Assembly: GCF_001908375.1 (NCBI RefSeq)
Contig: NZ_CP017241.1
Span: 3,314,501 to 3,378,500, forward strand
DNA from: Rhizobium etli 8C-3
GTDB taxonomy: Bacteria > Pseudomonadota > Alphaproteobacteria > Rhizobiales > Rhizobiaceae
Length of the DNA: 64,000 bases
Direction: 5' to 3'
A program made the translations under genes and the position numbers. Positions within the stretch are counted from its first letter, which is position 1, and every line of letters starts with the position of its first letter. This document shows positions 8,076-15,512 of this stretch, one piece after another. Under the pieces are notes generated by a model. That model did no database searches. It saw only the letters and a program-made list of their open reading frames with translations, and was not told the DNA's origin.

Positions 8076-11000
8076 TGGCCTACGAACACGAAAGCGGCCT
8101 GCCTTTCGCTTATGACCGCGCGACCGGCAAGCCGGAGCAGCAGAGCGTTGTCTTCTATGGCGAGCGTCCCTACGTCCAGGGCGCCGAGTTCAACGATCTG
8201 CAGCGGATCATTCGCGGGCGTCACGACCGTCTCGGCCGGCTGGTCGCCAATGACGGCAACCGCATCGAGCGCGCCGAGGCGATCGTCGACGCCGAGGCCG
8301 GGACCGTCAGTCTGACGGATGGCAGGATCTATGTCGCCGGCGATGTCTTCCCGGTCTCCGCCGCTGTGCTCGCCGAAATCCCTATGATCGGGCGGACCGA
8401 AATCGGCGTGCGGCTGACGAAGACCTGGCTGACGCACGAAGATGATCCTTCGCTCCTCGGCCTCGTTCCCGGTTCTGACGCCGAGGGCGAGCCGGGCGCA
8501 GCCCGCGAGATCGCAGCCATCGCCTGGGCCCACATCGATGACGCCGGCGCTGGCACGTTCTATTCGGTCTACACGCTCCAGGACGGCACGATCCTCGATC
8601 AGACAGGCCCGTCGATCCTTGAACCGGCAATGCAGGCGCTCGCGGCCTACGACCGGCCGAACGGCAACTATATCGTCTCTGGTTGCCGCGTGACGGCGCT
8701 TGGCGCAAATGCCGGCGCCCAGGCGTTCTCGATCGAGCAGGGCGAGGCGAACATCAACGGTTTCAAGCGCACCCGCCTGGCAGCTCTGCGGCACAACGAG
8801 CCGGAAGCCTGGGAGGAATTGGCTATCCCCGGCGAGACGCACATCTATCCGGGCGGCGCGAGCTTCACGTTCGACGTCTCCTTCGCGCCGATCGGCGTCA
8901 TCAACTCGATCCTCCTGACGAAGGAAAAGATCGTCACGCTTACCCGCGGCGCGATCGCCCATGGCGCGGATGCGCTCCCGGACGATAGCGTCGTGTCCGT
9001 CTCGCTGGTGAAACAGGGGGTGACGACTTACACGTCTCCGGCGAGCTACAACCTCGTTGGCAACAACATCGATTGGGCACCGGCTGGCGCTGAACCTGCG
9101 GCGGGATCGACCTATGACGTCACATACCGCTACCGCGCGCTTGTCGTGCCGACCGCGTCGACTGCCACGAGCATTGCGGTTTCCGGAGGCGTCGCAGGCG
9201 GCGAAATCATCGTCGCCTATACGCAGAAGCTGCCGCGCATCGATCGCCTCTGCCTGCAGCAGGACGGCTCGCCGCTCTACATCAAGGGCCTTCCGGCCCG
9301 CTATAATCCATTGCCGCCAGGCGCACCGCAGGATGCTCTGAAGCTCTGCCAGATCTACTACGACTGGATCAATCTGCCGGTGATTTCCGCCGATGGCGTA
9401 AACGATGGCGTCCGTTTCGTCTCCGCCGCCGAGCAGGCCCGCTATAACCGCCAGCTCCTCGACCTGGTTCGCCTCGTCCAACTGGAGCGGCTGAAGAGCG
9501 GGATCGACAGCCGAGAGCCGGTTGCCAAGAAGGGTATGTTTGTCGATCCGTTTATCGACGATACCTACCGCGACGCCGGCACGGTACAGACCGGCGCGAT
9601 TAGCGACGGCATGCTGCAGCTCGCGATCACGCCGACCTTCTACCAGGCTGATCTCGACGGTCCGGTGACCCTTGACCTGGTCGAGGAGGTGATCGTCGCG
9701 CAGGAGCTGAAAACCTTCTGCGAGAAGATCAATCCCTACGGCAACTTCACGCCGCTACCAGCCGCCCTGAAGCTGACGCCTGCCGCCGACTTCTGGACCG
9801 AAAGCCGGGAGGATTGGCTCTCAGCTCAAACGCAGGAATTCAACCGCGGCGTCCGCACCGATGGCGGTCCGCTGCAGACGTCCACGTCCGTGACGCAGCT
9901 TGTCGATGAGCGCGTCGAGCAGATTGAGTTCCTTCGGCCGATCGTCATCGCCTTTGAGGTCTCCGGCTTCGGCGCCGGCGAAATACTTAACACGTTGACC
10001 TTCGACGGCATCAACGTGAAACCGGCCGGCGTCCAGACGGCGGATGCAAACGGCAAGTTCAGCGGCACCTTCAATATTCCGGCGAACGTCACGGCCGGAA
10101 GCAAAGTTGTCGAGGCGATCGGCCAGGGCGGGACGGGTGCGATCGCGCTTTTCACCGGACAGGGCACGATTGAGATCGATGTGATGCGCCGCGTCACGAC
10201 GATAAGCCGCTGGACGCGCCCGCAACTCACACGAAGCATCCGCCGCGACAATGGCAGCGGCAGCGACAACCGCAGCACCGATCCCCAGGCGCAGTTGTTT
10301 GCGGTGCCCGAACTTCGGCAGATTGTCGGCGTCGACTTCCATCTCTGCAAAATCGGTAACACAACCAATCACCTGCTAGTCGACCAAGTCTCGATCGACA
10401 CCGGCTATCCTACCAACGATATTGCGGCAGAGGCCGTCGTTTCGATGGTAGGCGCTGCGATCGGCTGGAAGTCGGTGCGTTACAATCTGCCGCTCACGAC
10501 CTCGGCCGACACCAAACACGCCTTCGTCATCAAGACCGACGATGCCAATCACTCGATTTCGATCGCCAAGCTCGGCGGCTTCGACGTTGACCAGCAGAAA
10601 CGGGTGACGGCGCATCCTTATGTGACCGGCCCGCGTTTCTCCTCGGTGAATGCCGAGACCTGGTCAGCGCACCAGGACGAGGCCTTGGCCTTCCGGATCG
10701 TCGCGGCGAAGTATCCGGTCACGACGAAGACTGTTGCCCTCGGCAGCTTTAACCTGGTGAACTGCTCCGACCTTCAGGTGCGCGCGGCCGTCGAGCTTCC
10801 GACGGCGGGCTGCAGTATCGTCTTCGAAATCGAACGACCGAACGGAACGATCTACAAATTGCTGCCGTTCCAGGTGTTGCAGCTCACGGAATTCATCACC
10901 GAAACGGTCGAGCTTCGCGCCGTGCTGACTGGCACGCAAAAGCTCTCGCCGATCCTCTACGCACCGGTCGAACTGGTGGCGGGAAGTATCGCCACAACGC

Positions 11001-11290
11001 TCAGCTATGTGACGCGAGCATTCACGCTTGGCGAGGCGGTGCGCGTCACTTCTTACTTGAAGACGTTCCTGCCGGGCGGGGCGACGATCAGCATGGCCTT
11101 CGCAAAGGACGGCGGCGCATTCGCCAATCTGCCCCTGGTCGACACGGATGCACTGGCATTCCCGCTTTGGACTGAAAAGAGATATGAGGCCACCGGGCAG
11201 ACTGGCACGCTAGTGCGGCTCAAGATTTCGGCGACCGGCGGTCCCGCTGCTCGTCTTATCATCGGCGACTTCGGCGCTGGCATTTTCTGA
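8075..11290 (+). CDS. Large DUF4815 tail protein, probable baseplate-fibre / receptor-binding component
   Basis: The 1,071-residue protein starts at an ATG overlapping the gpI stop; an upstream TTG adds one residue. The N-terminus (FYGERPYVQGAEFNDLQRI, then GRLVANDGNRIE) is of the DUF4815 type found in contractile tails of Mu-like and related phages. Residues of roughly 270-370 and 770-1071 are beta-rich with Gly, Thr and Ser repeats, suggesting several sandwich domains. It sits between baseplate and fibre genes, so a role in host contact or fibre attachment is inferred. It is the largest phage protein here, longer than the tape measure. Confidence 0.72.
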   Translation: MAYEHESGLPFAYDRATGKPEQQSVVFYGERPYVQGAEFNDLQRIIRGRHDRLGRLVANDGNRIERAEAIVDAEAGTVSLTDGRIYVAGDVFPVSAAVLAEIPMIGRTEIGVRLTKTWLTHEDDPSLLGLVPGSDAEGEPGAAREIAAIAWAHIDDAGAGTFYSVYTLQDGTILDQTGPSILEPAMQALAAYDRPNGNYIVSGCRVTALGANAGAQAFSIEQGEANINGFKRTRLAALRHNEPEAWEELAIPGETHIYPGGASFTFDVSFAPIGVINSILLTKEKIVTLTRGAIAHGADALPDDSVVSVSLVKQGVTTYTSPASYNLVGNNIDWAPAGAEPAAGSTYDVTYRYRALVVPTASTATSIAVSGGVAGGEIIVAYTQKLPRIDRLCLQQDGSPLYIKGLPARYNPLPPGAPQDALKLCQIYYDWINLPVISADGVNDGVRFVSAAEQARYNRQLLDLVRLVQLERLKSGIDSREPVAKKGMFVDPFIDDTYRDAGTVQTGAISDGMLQLAITPTFYQADLDGPVTLDLVEEVIVAQELKTFCEKINPYGNFTPLPAALKLTPAADFWTESREDWLSAQTQEFNRGVRTDGGPLQTSTSVTQLVDERVEQIEFLRPIVIAFEVSGFGAGEILNTLTFDGINVKPAGVQTADANGKFSGTFNIPANVTAGSKVVEAIGQGGTGAIALFTGQGTIEIDVMRRVTTISRWTRPQLTRSIRRDNGSGSDNRSTDPQAQLFAVPELRQIVGVDFHLCKIGNTTNHLLVDQVSIDTGYPTNDIAAEAVVSMVGAAIGWKSVRYNLPLTTSADTKHAFVIKTDDANHSISIAKLGGFDVDQQKRVTAHPYVTGPRFSSVNAETWSAHQDEALAFRIVAAKYPVTTKTVALGSFNLVNCSDLQVRAAVELPTAGCSIVFEIERPNGTIYKLLPFQVLQLTEFITETVELRAVLTGTQKLSPILYAPVELVAGSIATTLSYVTRAFTLGEAVRVTSYLKTFLPGGATISMAFAKDGGAFANLPLVDTDALAFPLWTEKRYEATGQTGTLVRLKISATGGPAARLIIGDFGAGIF

Positions 11291-11299
11291 GGGTGATTG

Positions 11300-12235
11300 A
11301 TGGCTAACACACCGAACTTCGCAATTCCGCTGCCTGATCCCGCCGCCGATGTCGACGAGGAATTCTACCGGCTGCAGCAGGCCTGGGCGATTGTCGACGC
11401 CGCTCTGTGGAACCTGAGCGTGGCACTCTCCGGGAAGGCTCCCTCGCTCCACGAGCATCCGATGGAGCAAATCACCGGTCTGCTGTCAGCACTTGCCGGC
11501 AAGATGGACGCCTCGACGACGTTCGATCTCGATGATCTCACGGACGTTTCCGGCACGGCGGCGGCCGCAATTGGCTACGTTCTCGTCAAAGCAGCCGGCG
11601 GATGGCAGCCGAGCTCACCAAGTGCAGCACTCGGCGCACATCAGCACGCCACGGGCGATATCGTCGGTCTGACCGCTGCCATCAATTCGGCCGTTGCTGC
11701 CGTGATAGCCTCCGCGCCCACCACCCTGGACACTCTGAATGAGCTTGCCGCTGCACTGGGCGACGATCCGAACTTTTCCGCGACGATCACCGCGCTTATC
11801 GGAACGAAGGCGGCACGCGCGATCACTGTTTCCGCCGGCACCGGCTTGACCGGCGGCGGCGATCTATCAGCCAACCGCACGCTTTCGCATGCTGATACAT
11901 CTTCGGCGGGCTCGGCCAACAATACGGGCGTCAATTTCATTCAAGGCATCACACTTGACGGATTTGGACATGTGACGGCGCTTGATTCGACAAGCCTTCT
12001 TACTGCATTGGCAGCAGGAACTGGTGCTGGCGGTGTGGGATCATATGCGATGCTCTATCGCACAACAGGAGGAGAGGCGCTCCCCGGAACGACCGCATCC
12101 GGTTCGAACCTCGAATATTCTAACGCAAACGGCAACACCAGCGGCACGAGTCCCGGCGGTACATGGCGTTGCATGGGTTACCACAATACATCGCCAGAAG
12201 GCCGCAAGGTGACCCTTTGGCTGAGGATAAGCTAA
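11300..12235 (+). CDS. Phage tail fibre protein
   Basis: This 311-residue protein is Ala-, Gly-, Thr- and Ser-rich in the manner of a tail fibre. The N-terminus (NTPNFAIPLPDPAADVDEEFYRLQQAWAIVD) resembles fibre attachment segments. The middle carries fibre-type repeats (SLHEHPMEQITGL, LDDLTDVSG, GAHQHATGDIVGLTAAI). A segment ITVSAGTGLTGGGDLSANRTLS near residue 174 is a motif common in phage fibres. The C-terminus ends in GTWRCMGYHNTSPEGRKVTLWLRIS, a short beta-rich tip. The stop overlaps the next ATG (TAATG). Confidence 0.8.
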   Translation: MANTPNFAIPLPDPAADVDEEFYRLQQAWAIVDAALWNLSVALSGKAPSLHEHPMEQITGLLSALAGKMDASTTFDLDDLTDVSGTAAAAIGYVLVKAAGGWQPSSPSAALGAHQHATGDIVGLTAAINSAVAAVIASAPTTLDTLNELAAALGDDPNFSATITALIGTKAARAITVSAGTGLTGGGDLSANRTLSHADTSSAGSANNTGVNFIQGITLDGFGHVTALDSTSLLTALAAGTGAGGVGSYAMLYRTTGGEALPGTTASGSNLEYSNANGNTSGTSPGGTWRCMGYHNTSPEGRKVTLWLRIS

Positions 12236-12798
12236 TGGAATATCGCAACCCCGTTTTTAGCCGCGCCGACGAAGGCGCCATTGATATGGAAATTGAGCAT
12301 CCGGTCCATGGCTGGATACCATTCACTGCTTTACCTAATGACGTTGAAGAACATGGTAGGGAATTGTTCGCCGCCGCCGTCGCCACTGGCAACGTCGCCC
12401 CTTACGCTCCACCAGTACTGCCTCCGCCGACCAGCGAAGGCGTTGACGCCGAACGCGACCGCCGGATCACGGCAGGCTTCATATTCAACGGTTTCGCGTT
12501 TCAGTCACGTCCGGAAGATCGTGAAAATATCATGGGTGCTTCAACCGCAGCGCTCGCCGCAATGGTCAATGGCGCTCAACCGGGCGACTATCGTTGGCAC
12601 GGCGAAGACAGCGATTTTCGATGGATCGACGCTAATAATGTGATGCATCCGATGGACGCGCAGACGGTGTTTGCGTTCGGTAAAGCGGCGATGTCGCATA
12701 AGCAAGCGCATATCTTCGCTGCACGGGCGCTAAAGGATATGTCACCGATTCCTGCTGACTATGCCGACGATCAGCATTGGCTTTCGCAAGTGGCATAG
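12235..12798 (+). CDS. DUF4376-domain protein, probable fibre assembly partner
   Basis: The 187-residue protein begins inside the fibre stop codon. The first 65 residues (MEYRNPVFSRADEGAIDMEIEHPVHGWIPFTAL) resemble tail fibre assembly proteins. The C-terminal 100 residues (AERDRRITAGFIFNGFAFQSRPEDRENI, then the helix TVFAFGKAAMSHKQAHIFAARALKDM) match DUF4376. Proteins of this type occur next to tail fibres and may act as fibre chaperones. Its base composition is lower in GC than its neighbours, hinting at exchange together with the fibre tip. Confidence 0.72.
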   Translation: MEYRNPVFSRADEGAIDMEIEHPVHGWIPFTALPNDVEEHGRELFAAAVATGNVAPYAPPVLPPPTSEGVDAERDRRITAGFIFNGFAFQSRPEDRENIMGASTAALAAMVNGAQPGDYRWHGEDSDFRWIDANNVMHPMDAQTVFAFGKAAMSHKQAHIFAARALKDMSPIPADYADDQHWLSQVA

Positions 12799-12849
12799 AC
12801 AACTGAACAAAACTCAGCCATTTATTGGCCATTCAAAGATGCTTTGAAG

Positions 12850-12873
12850 AAGGGCTGACAGCTGTCAGCCCTT
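12850..12873. promoter_or_regulatory. 24-bp perfect palindrome before the sheath operon (copy 2)
   Basis: The palindrome centres between 12861 and 12862, with 12-bp arms. Its core GGCTGACAGCTGTCAGCC repeats the element at 501-518 with one central difference. A short TTTT at 12872-12875 overlaps its right end, so it could also stop transcription coming from the fibre genes. It is 73 bp before the sheath ATG. An operator or a dual operator/terminator role is inferred. Confidence 0.6.
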
Positions 12874-12946
12874 TTGCCTGAAGGGGCGCATGTAGGGTCG
12901 CGAAGAACTTATCGCTTGATCCCTTCTCTTCAGGAGACACCATGTA

Positions 12947-14203
12947 ATGGCTGGCACCACCGATTTCGTCGGCGTCCGCGTCTTCTCCGATCTCCGTTCG
13001 ACCGTCGCCAAGATCGACACGCGCGACAGCACCGTGCTTGGCATGGTGCTTCCCGCGCCGCTCGCCGACAACACGGCGTTCCCTGTCGGAGAACTCGTTC
13101 GCCTTTCCACCGATGACCCGGTCCAGGTTGCCAAGCTCGGCGCCGGCATCGCGCTCGACACCGTCAATCAGATCGCCTCCGAAGGCATCGTCACCGACAT
13201 TGCCTTTACCCGCGTGGCCCATTCCGCCGAGGCCGATCCCGCCGCCAAGCTTGAGGCGGAGATCAATAACATCGTCGGCTCGGCCGGCGCCAAGACCGGC
13301 ATTTGGACGATGCTGGAGGCCAAGGCGCATCTCGGCCTGGAGCCGGGCGCCATCATCGCCCCCGGCTACACCTCGCAGCGCATCGGCGGCGCGGCCAATG
13401 CCGTCGCAACCGCCATGTCCACGGTCGCCGGCAAGATCATCGACTGCATGGCGATCGTCGACACGCCGGTCACCGACCGCGAGGCGGCCGCTGCCTATGC
13501 CGAGGACTTTGCCACGGCGTTGAACGTGATTGCCTGCTATCCGCAGGTGATCGTCAATCTCGGTGCCGGCAACGTCACGCGCTCGATGTCGCCGCATGTC
13601 GCCGCCGCCATGATCCGCCGCGACAAGGAAACCGGCGGTCCCCACAAGGCCTTCTGGAACCGGCCGCTGCAGGGCATTCTTGGCCCGTCCATACCGGTTG
13701 GCTACATCGACGGCGAGATCACCTCGGACGCAAACTTTCTCAATCAGGTCGGCATCGGCACGATCATCGAGGGCAAGCTGCTCTGGGCGCCGTTCACCAC
13801 TGCGAGCGATCCGACCGTGCAGAAATGGCGCTCGATCAAGCGTATCCGCACCCGCCGTGCGGTCGAAAAGGCCGTGCTCCGGCCGTTGCGCCAGTATCTC
13901 TCCGAGGACATCACTCCGCACATGGTGTCGCTGATTTACCGTTCGCTCGATCAGTTCCTCGGCGACCTTCAGACGCTCGGCGCCATCATAGATTATGAGC
14001 TGCTCTGGTCCGCCTCCATGAACCCGGCAACAATCCTGGAAGCCGGTGCGCTGCGCGTGAAGATGCGCTTCGCCGAGACGCCCGATCTGGTCGACCTGCA
14101 GATCTACAGCGAGCCGCAGCCGGAAGCCTTCGATGTGCTCCAGGCGGCGATCGCCGCCTCGCTCTCGCAGCTCGGCCTCAACAACGTCCGCGTAACGGCT
14201 TAA
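12947..14203 (+). CDS. FI: Tail sheath protein (P2 FI-like)
   Basis: The 418-residue protein is the contractile sheath subunit. Visible family blocks are FVGVRVFSD near the start, IIAPGYTSQ near residue 140, a P-rich domain around SPHVAAAMIRRDKETGGPHKAFWNRPLQG near 205-235, and the C-terminal handshake domain (KAVLRPLRQYLSEDI, YELLWSASMN, LVDLQIYSEPQPEAFDVLQ). The length is slightly above P2 FI (about 396). The start has AGGAG further upstream and begins a second operon after the palindrome at 12850. Confidence 0.92.
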   Translation: MAGTTDFVGVRVFSDLRSTVAKIDTRDSTVLGMVLPAPLADNTAFPVGELVRLSTDDPVQVAKLGAGIALDTVNQIASEGIVTDIAFTRVAHSAEADPAAKLEAEINNIVGSAGAKTGIWTMLEAKAHLGLEPGAIIAPGYTSQRIGGAANAVATAMSTVAGKIIDCMAIVDTPVTDREAAAAYAEDFATALNVIACYPQVIVNLGAGNVTRSMSPHVAAAMIRRDKETGGPHKAFWNRPLQGILGPSIPVGYIDGEITSDANFLNQVGIGTIIEGKLLWAPFTTASDPTVQKWRSIKRIRTRRAVEKAVLRPLRQYLSEDITPHMVSLIYRSLDQFLGDLQTLGAIIDYELLWSASMNPATILEAGALRVKMRFAETPDLVDLQIYSEPQPEAFDVLQAAIAASLSQLGLNNVRVTA

Positions 14204-14213
14204 GGAGACACCG

Positions 14214-14759
14214 ATGGACCGCATCATTCACGGCTCCAACTGGTACTGCAACGAGATCAATCAGCGTCTGCGCATCGATGAGACGACGCTGCCGGAGCTT
14301 TCCCGCGAGATGACGAGCTACGTCATGGGCGGCGGTTACTTCGCGCTGGATCTGCCTGCCGAAATTCAGGCGCTAACTGCCGAAATGACGGTCAATGGCG
14401 CGCACGAGGATCTCCGCAGCCGCTTCGGCCGCGAGCCGGGCGACTGGACAACGGTCGCCTATTACGAGAGCCTCCTCGACGTCTTTCCGGCCGGTTCCGA
14501 CGGCAGCGTCCAGACGAGCGGCTCGCCGAAACTCAACGGACGCGTCGTTTTCCTGAAGGGACTGCTGAACAGCTACACGCCGGGCGGCGTCAAAGGCCTG
14601 AAGGCCACCGGCGCAACGCGTCTGCGTTGGTCATCGATCGTGCTCTACCACGATCTCTTTAACGGCAAGACGGTCCACAAGTTCGATCTGCAGAACAACG
14701 TGCTGATCATCGACGGTGTGAACTACACCGCCGACCATAACCGGCTGATCAGCGCCTAA
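14214..14759 (+). CDS. FII: Major tail tube protein (P2 FII-like)
   Basis: This 181-residue protein is the tail tube subunit that stacks as hexamers inside the sheath. The run MGGGYFALDLPAEIQALTAE around residues 39-60 and RVVFLKGLLNSYTPGGVKGLKATGA near 105-130 are characteristic. It follows the sheath gene by 10 bp with AAGGAGA as its ribosome site. It ends before a strongly structured 95-bp spacer. Confidence 0.9.
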   Translation: MDRIIHGSNWYCNEINQRLRIDETTLPELSREMTSYVMGGGYFALDLPAEIQALTAEMTVNGAHEDLRSRFGREPGDWTTVAYYESLLDVFPAGSDGSVQTSGSPKLNGRVVFLKGLLNSYTPGGVKGLKATGATRLRWSSIVLYHDLFNGKTVHKFDLQNNVLIIDGVNYTADHNRLISA

Positions 14760-14771
14760 GGGAATACCAGG

Positions 14772-14830
14772 GAGCGCACCGCTATAGGCGCGCTCGGCGA
14801 AGGCCGGCCGGCCGGAAAGGGCGGCCGGCC
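14772..14830 (+). promoter_or_regulatory. Two consecutive GC-rich hairpins between tube and tail-assembly genes
   Basis: GAGCGC (14772-14777) pairs with GCGCTC (14790-14795). GGCCGGCCG (14802-14810) then pairs with CGGCCGGCC (14822-14830). No T-run follows. The hairpins may lower read-through or protect the 3' end of the abundant tube mRNA, giving less of the chaperone and tape measure. This function is inferred. Confidence 0.5.
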
Positions 14831-14853
14831 ACTTCCATGACTGAGGAACAAAC

Positions 14854-15345
14854 ATGCTGACTTCCGGTGCAATCAAGGTTCCCGTGACCACGCCGAACTC
14901 GAAAGACGATCCGGCAGACGTCAAGACTGAGCACATTACCCTGCCCCCGTCGGAGATGTGGGCCGCGCTCGACAACCGCAGCGCCCCGATGCAGCCGGAG
15001 CCGAAGCCCGCCGATGCCGGTCCCGACAAAGCGCAAATCATCCACGCTTTCATAAACCCCTCTGCTCGATCGAGAACGATCCCGCTGGTTTACCCCTTCA
15101 CGCTTAATGGCGAAGACGTCCGCGAAGTCACCGTTCGCCGTCTGACGCTTGGCGAAGTGCAGGACCTGCTGGCGCGGACCTCGGGAGCGGCGCTGACGGC
15201 CATGGACATCTATGCCGAGATGACCGGGCTCACGGCCGAAATCCTTCGCGGCCTGGACGATGAGGACGGCACGGCGGTGACGGACGCGGCCTATGATTTT
15301 TTTCCCCCACGGCTGCGTCCGGACAGCGCATCGTCGGAGAACTGA
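14854..15345 (+). CDS. E: Tail assembly protein E (tape-measure chaperone, short form)
   Basis: The 163-residue product corresponds to the P2 E / Mu gp41-type tail assembly chaperone. Its first 55 residues are low complexity and not typical. The conserved domain starts near residue 70 (IPLVYPFTLNGEDVREVTVRRLTLGEVQDLL). Near the end a homopolymer, T at 15297-15303 then C at 15304-15308, forms a slippery site after codon GAT at 15295. Frame 0 stops at 15345, while the -1 frame continues to the tape gene. The two products would cover the tape measure during tail assembly. Confidence 0.78.
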   Translation: MLTSGAIKVPVTTPNSKDDPADVKTEHITLPPSEMWAALDNRSAPMQPEPKPADAGPDKAQIIHAFINPSARSRTIPLVYPFTLNGEDVREVTVRRLTLGEVQDLLARTSGAALTAMDIYAEMTGLTAEILRGLDDEDGTAVTDAAYDFFPPRLRPDSASSEN

Positions 15346-15512
15346 GACACTGGCGCAGCTACGCTGCACGCGTGGCCGCCTATCTGCACCTTCAGCCGGA
15401 ACGAAGCATGTTTTGGGACGAACTGATGCTCTGGTTTGATGAAGCGCGGCAGATCCATGCCGAGAGCTTCGGGCTGTTGAACATAATGCTCGGAGGCGCC
15501 AAGAATGGCTGA
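15300..15512 (+). CDS. E': E' extension reached by likely -1 ribosomal frameshift (E+E')
   Basis: In the -1 frame an uninterrupted stretch runs from the slippery T7C5 site to TGA at 15510-15512, overlapping the tape-measure ATG. It encodes about 69 residues including RIVGELRHWRSYAARVAAYLHLQ, WDELMLWFDEARQIHAESF and LNIMLGG. This is like the C-terminal parts of E' proteins, which are rich in aromatic residues and usually lack their own start. The gene arrangement E, E', T is the conserved one in P2-type phages, where E+E' arises by a programmed -1 shift. Here there is no suitable ATG with a ribosome site, which supports frameshifting. Confidence 0.7.
   Translation, partial: FSPTAASGQRIVGELRHWRSYAARVAAYLHLQPERSMFWDELMLWFDEARQIHAESFGLLNIMLGGAKNG

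Noticed and set aside
7994..9481. 495-codon open frame on the minus strand
   Set aside because: It lies opposite the overlapping tail genes gpI and DUF4815, which are coupled by start/stop overlap.
12850..12873. Palindrome as a plain terminator of the fibre operon
   Set aside because: Not excluded, since TTTT follows, but copy 1 at 501-518 has no T-run and no phage gene before it in the window, so a shared operator explains both better.
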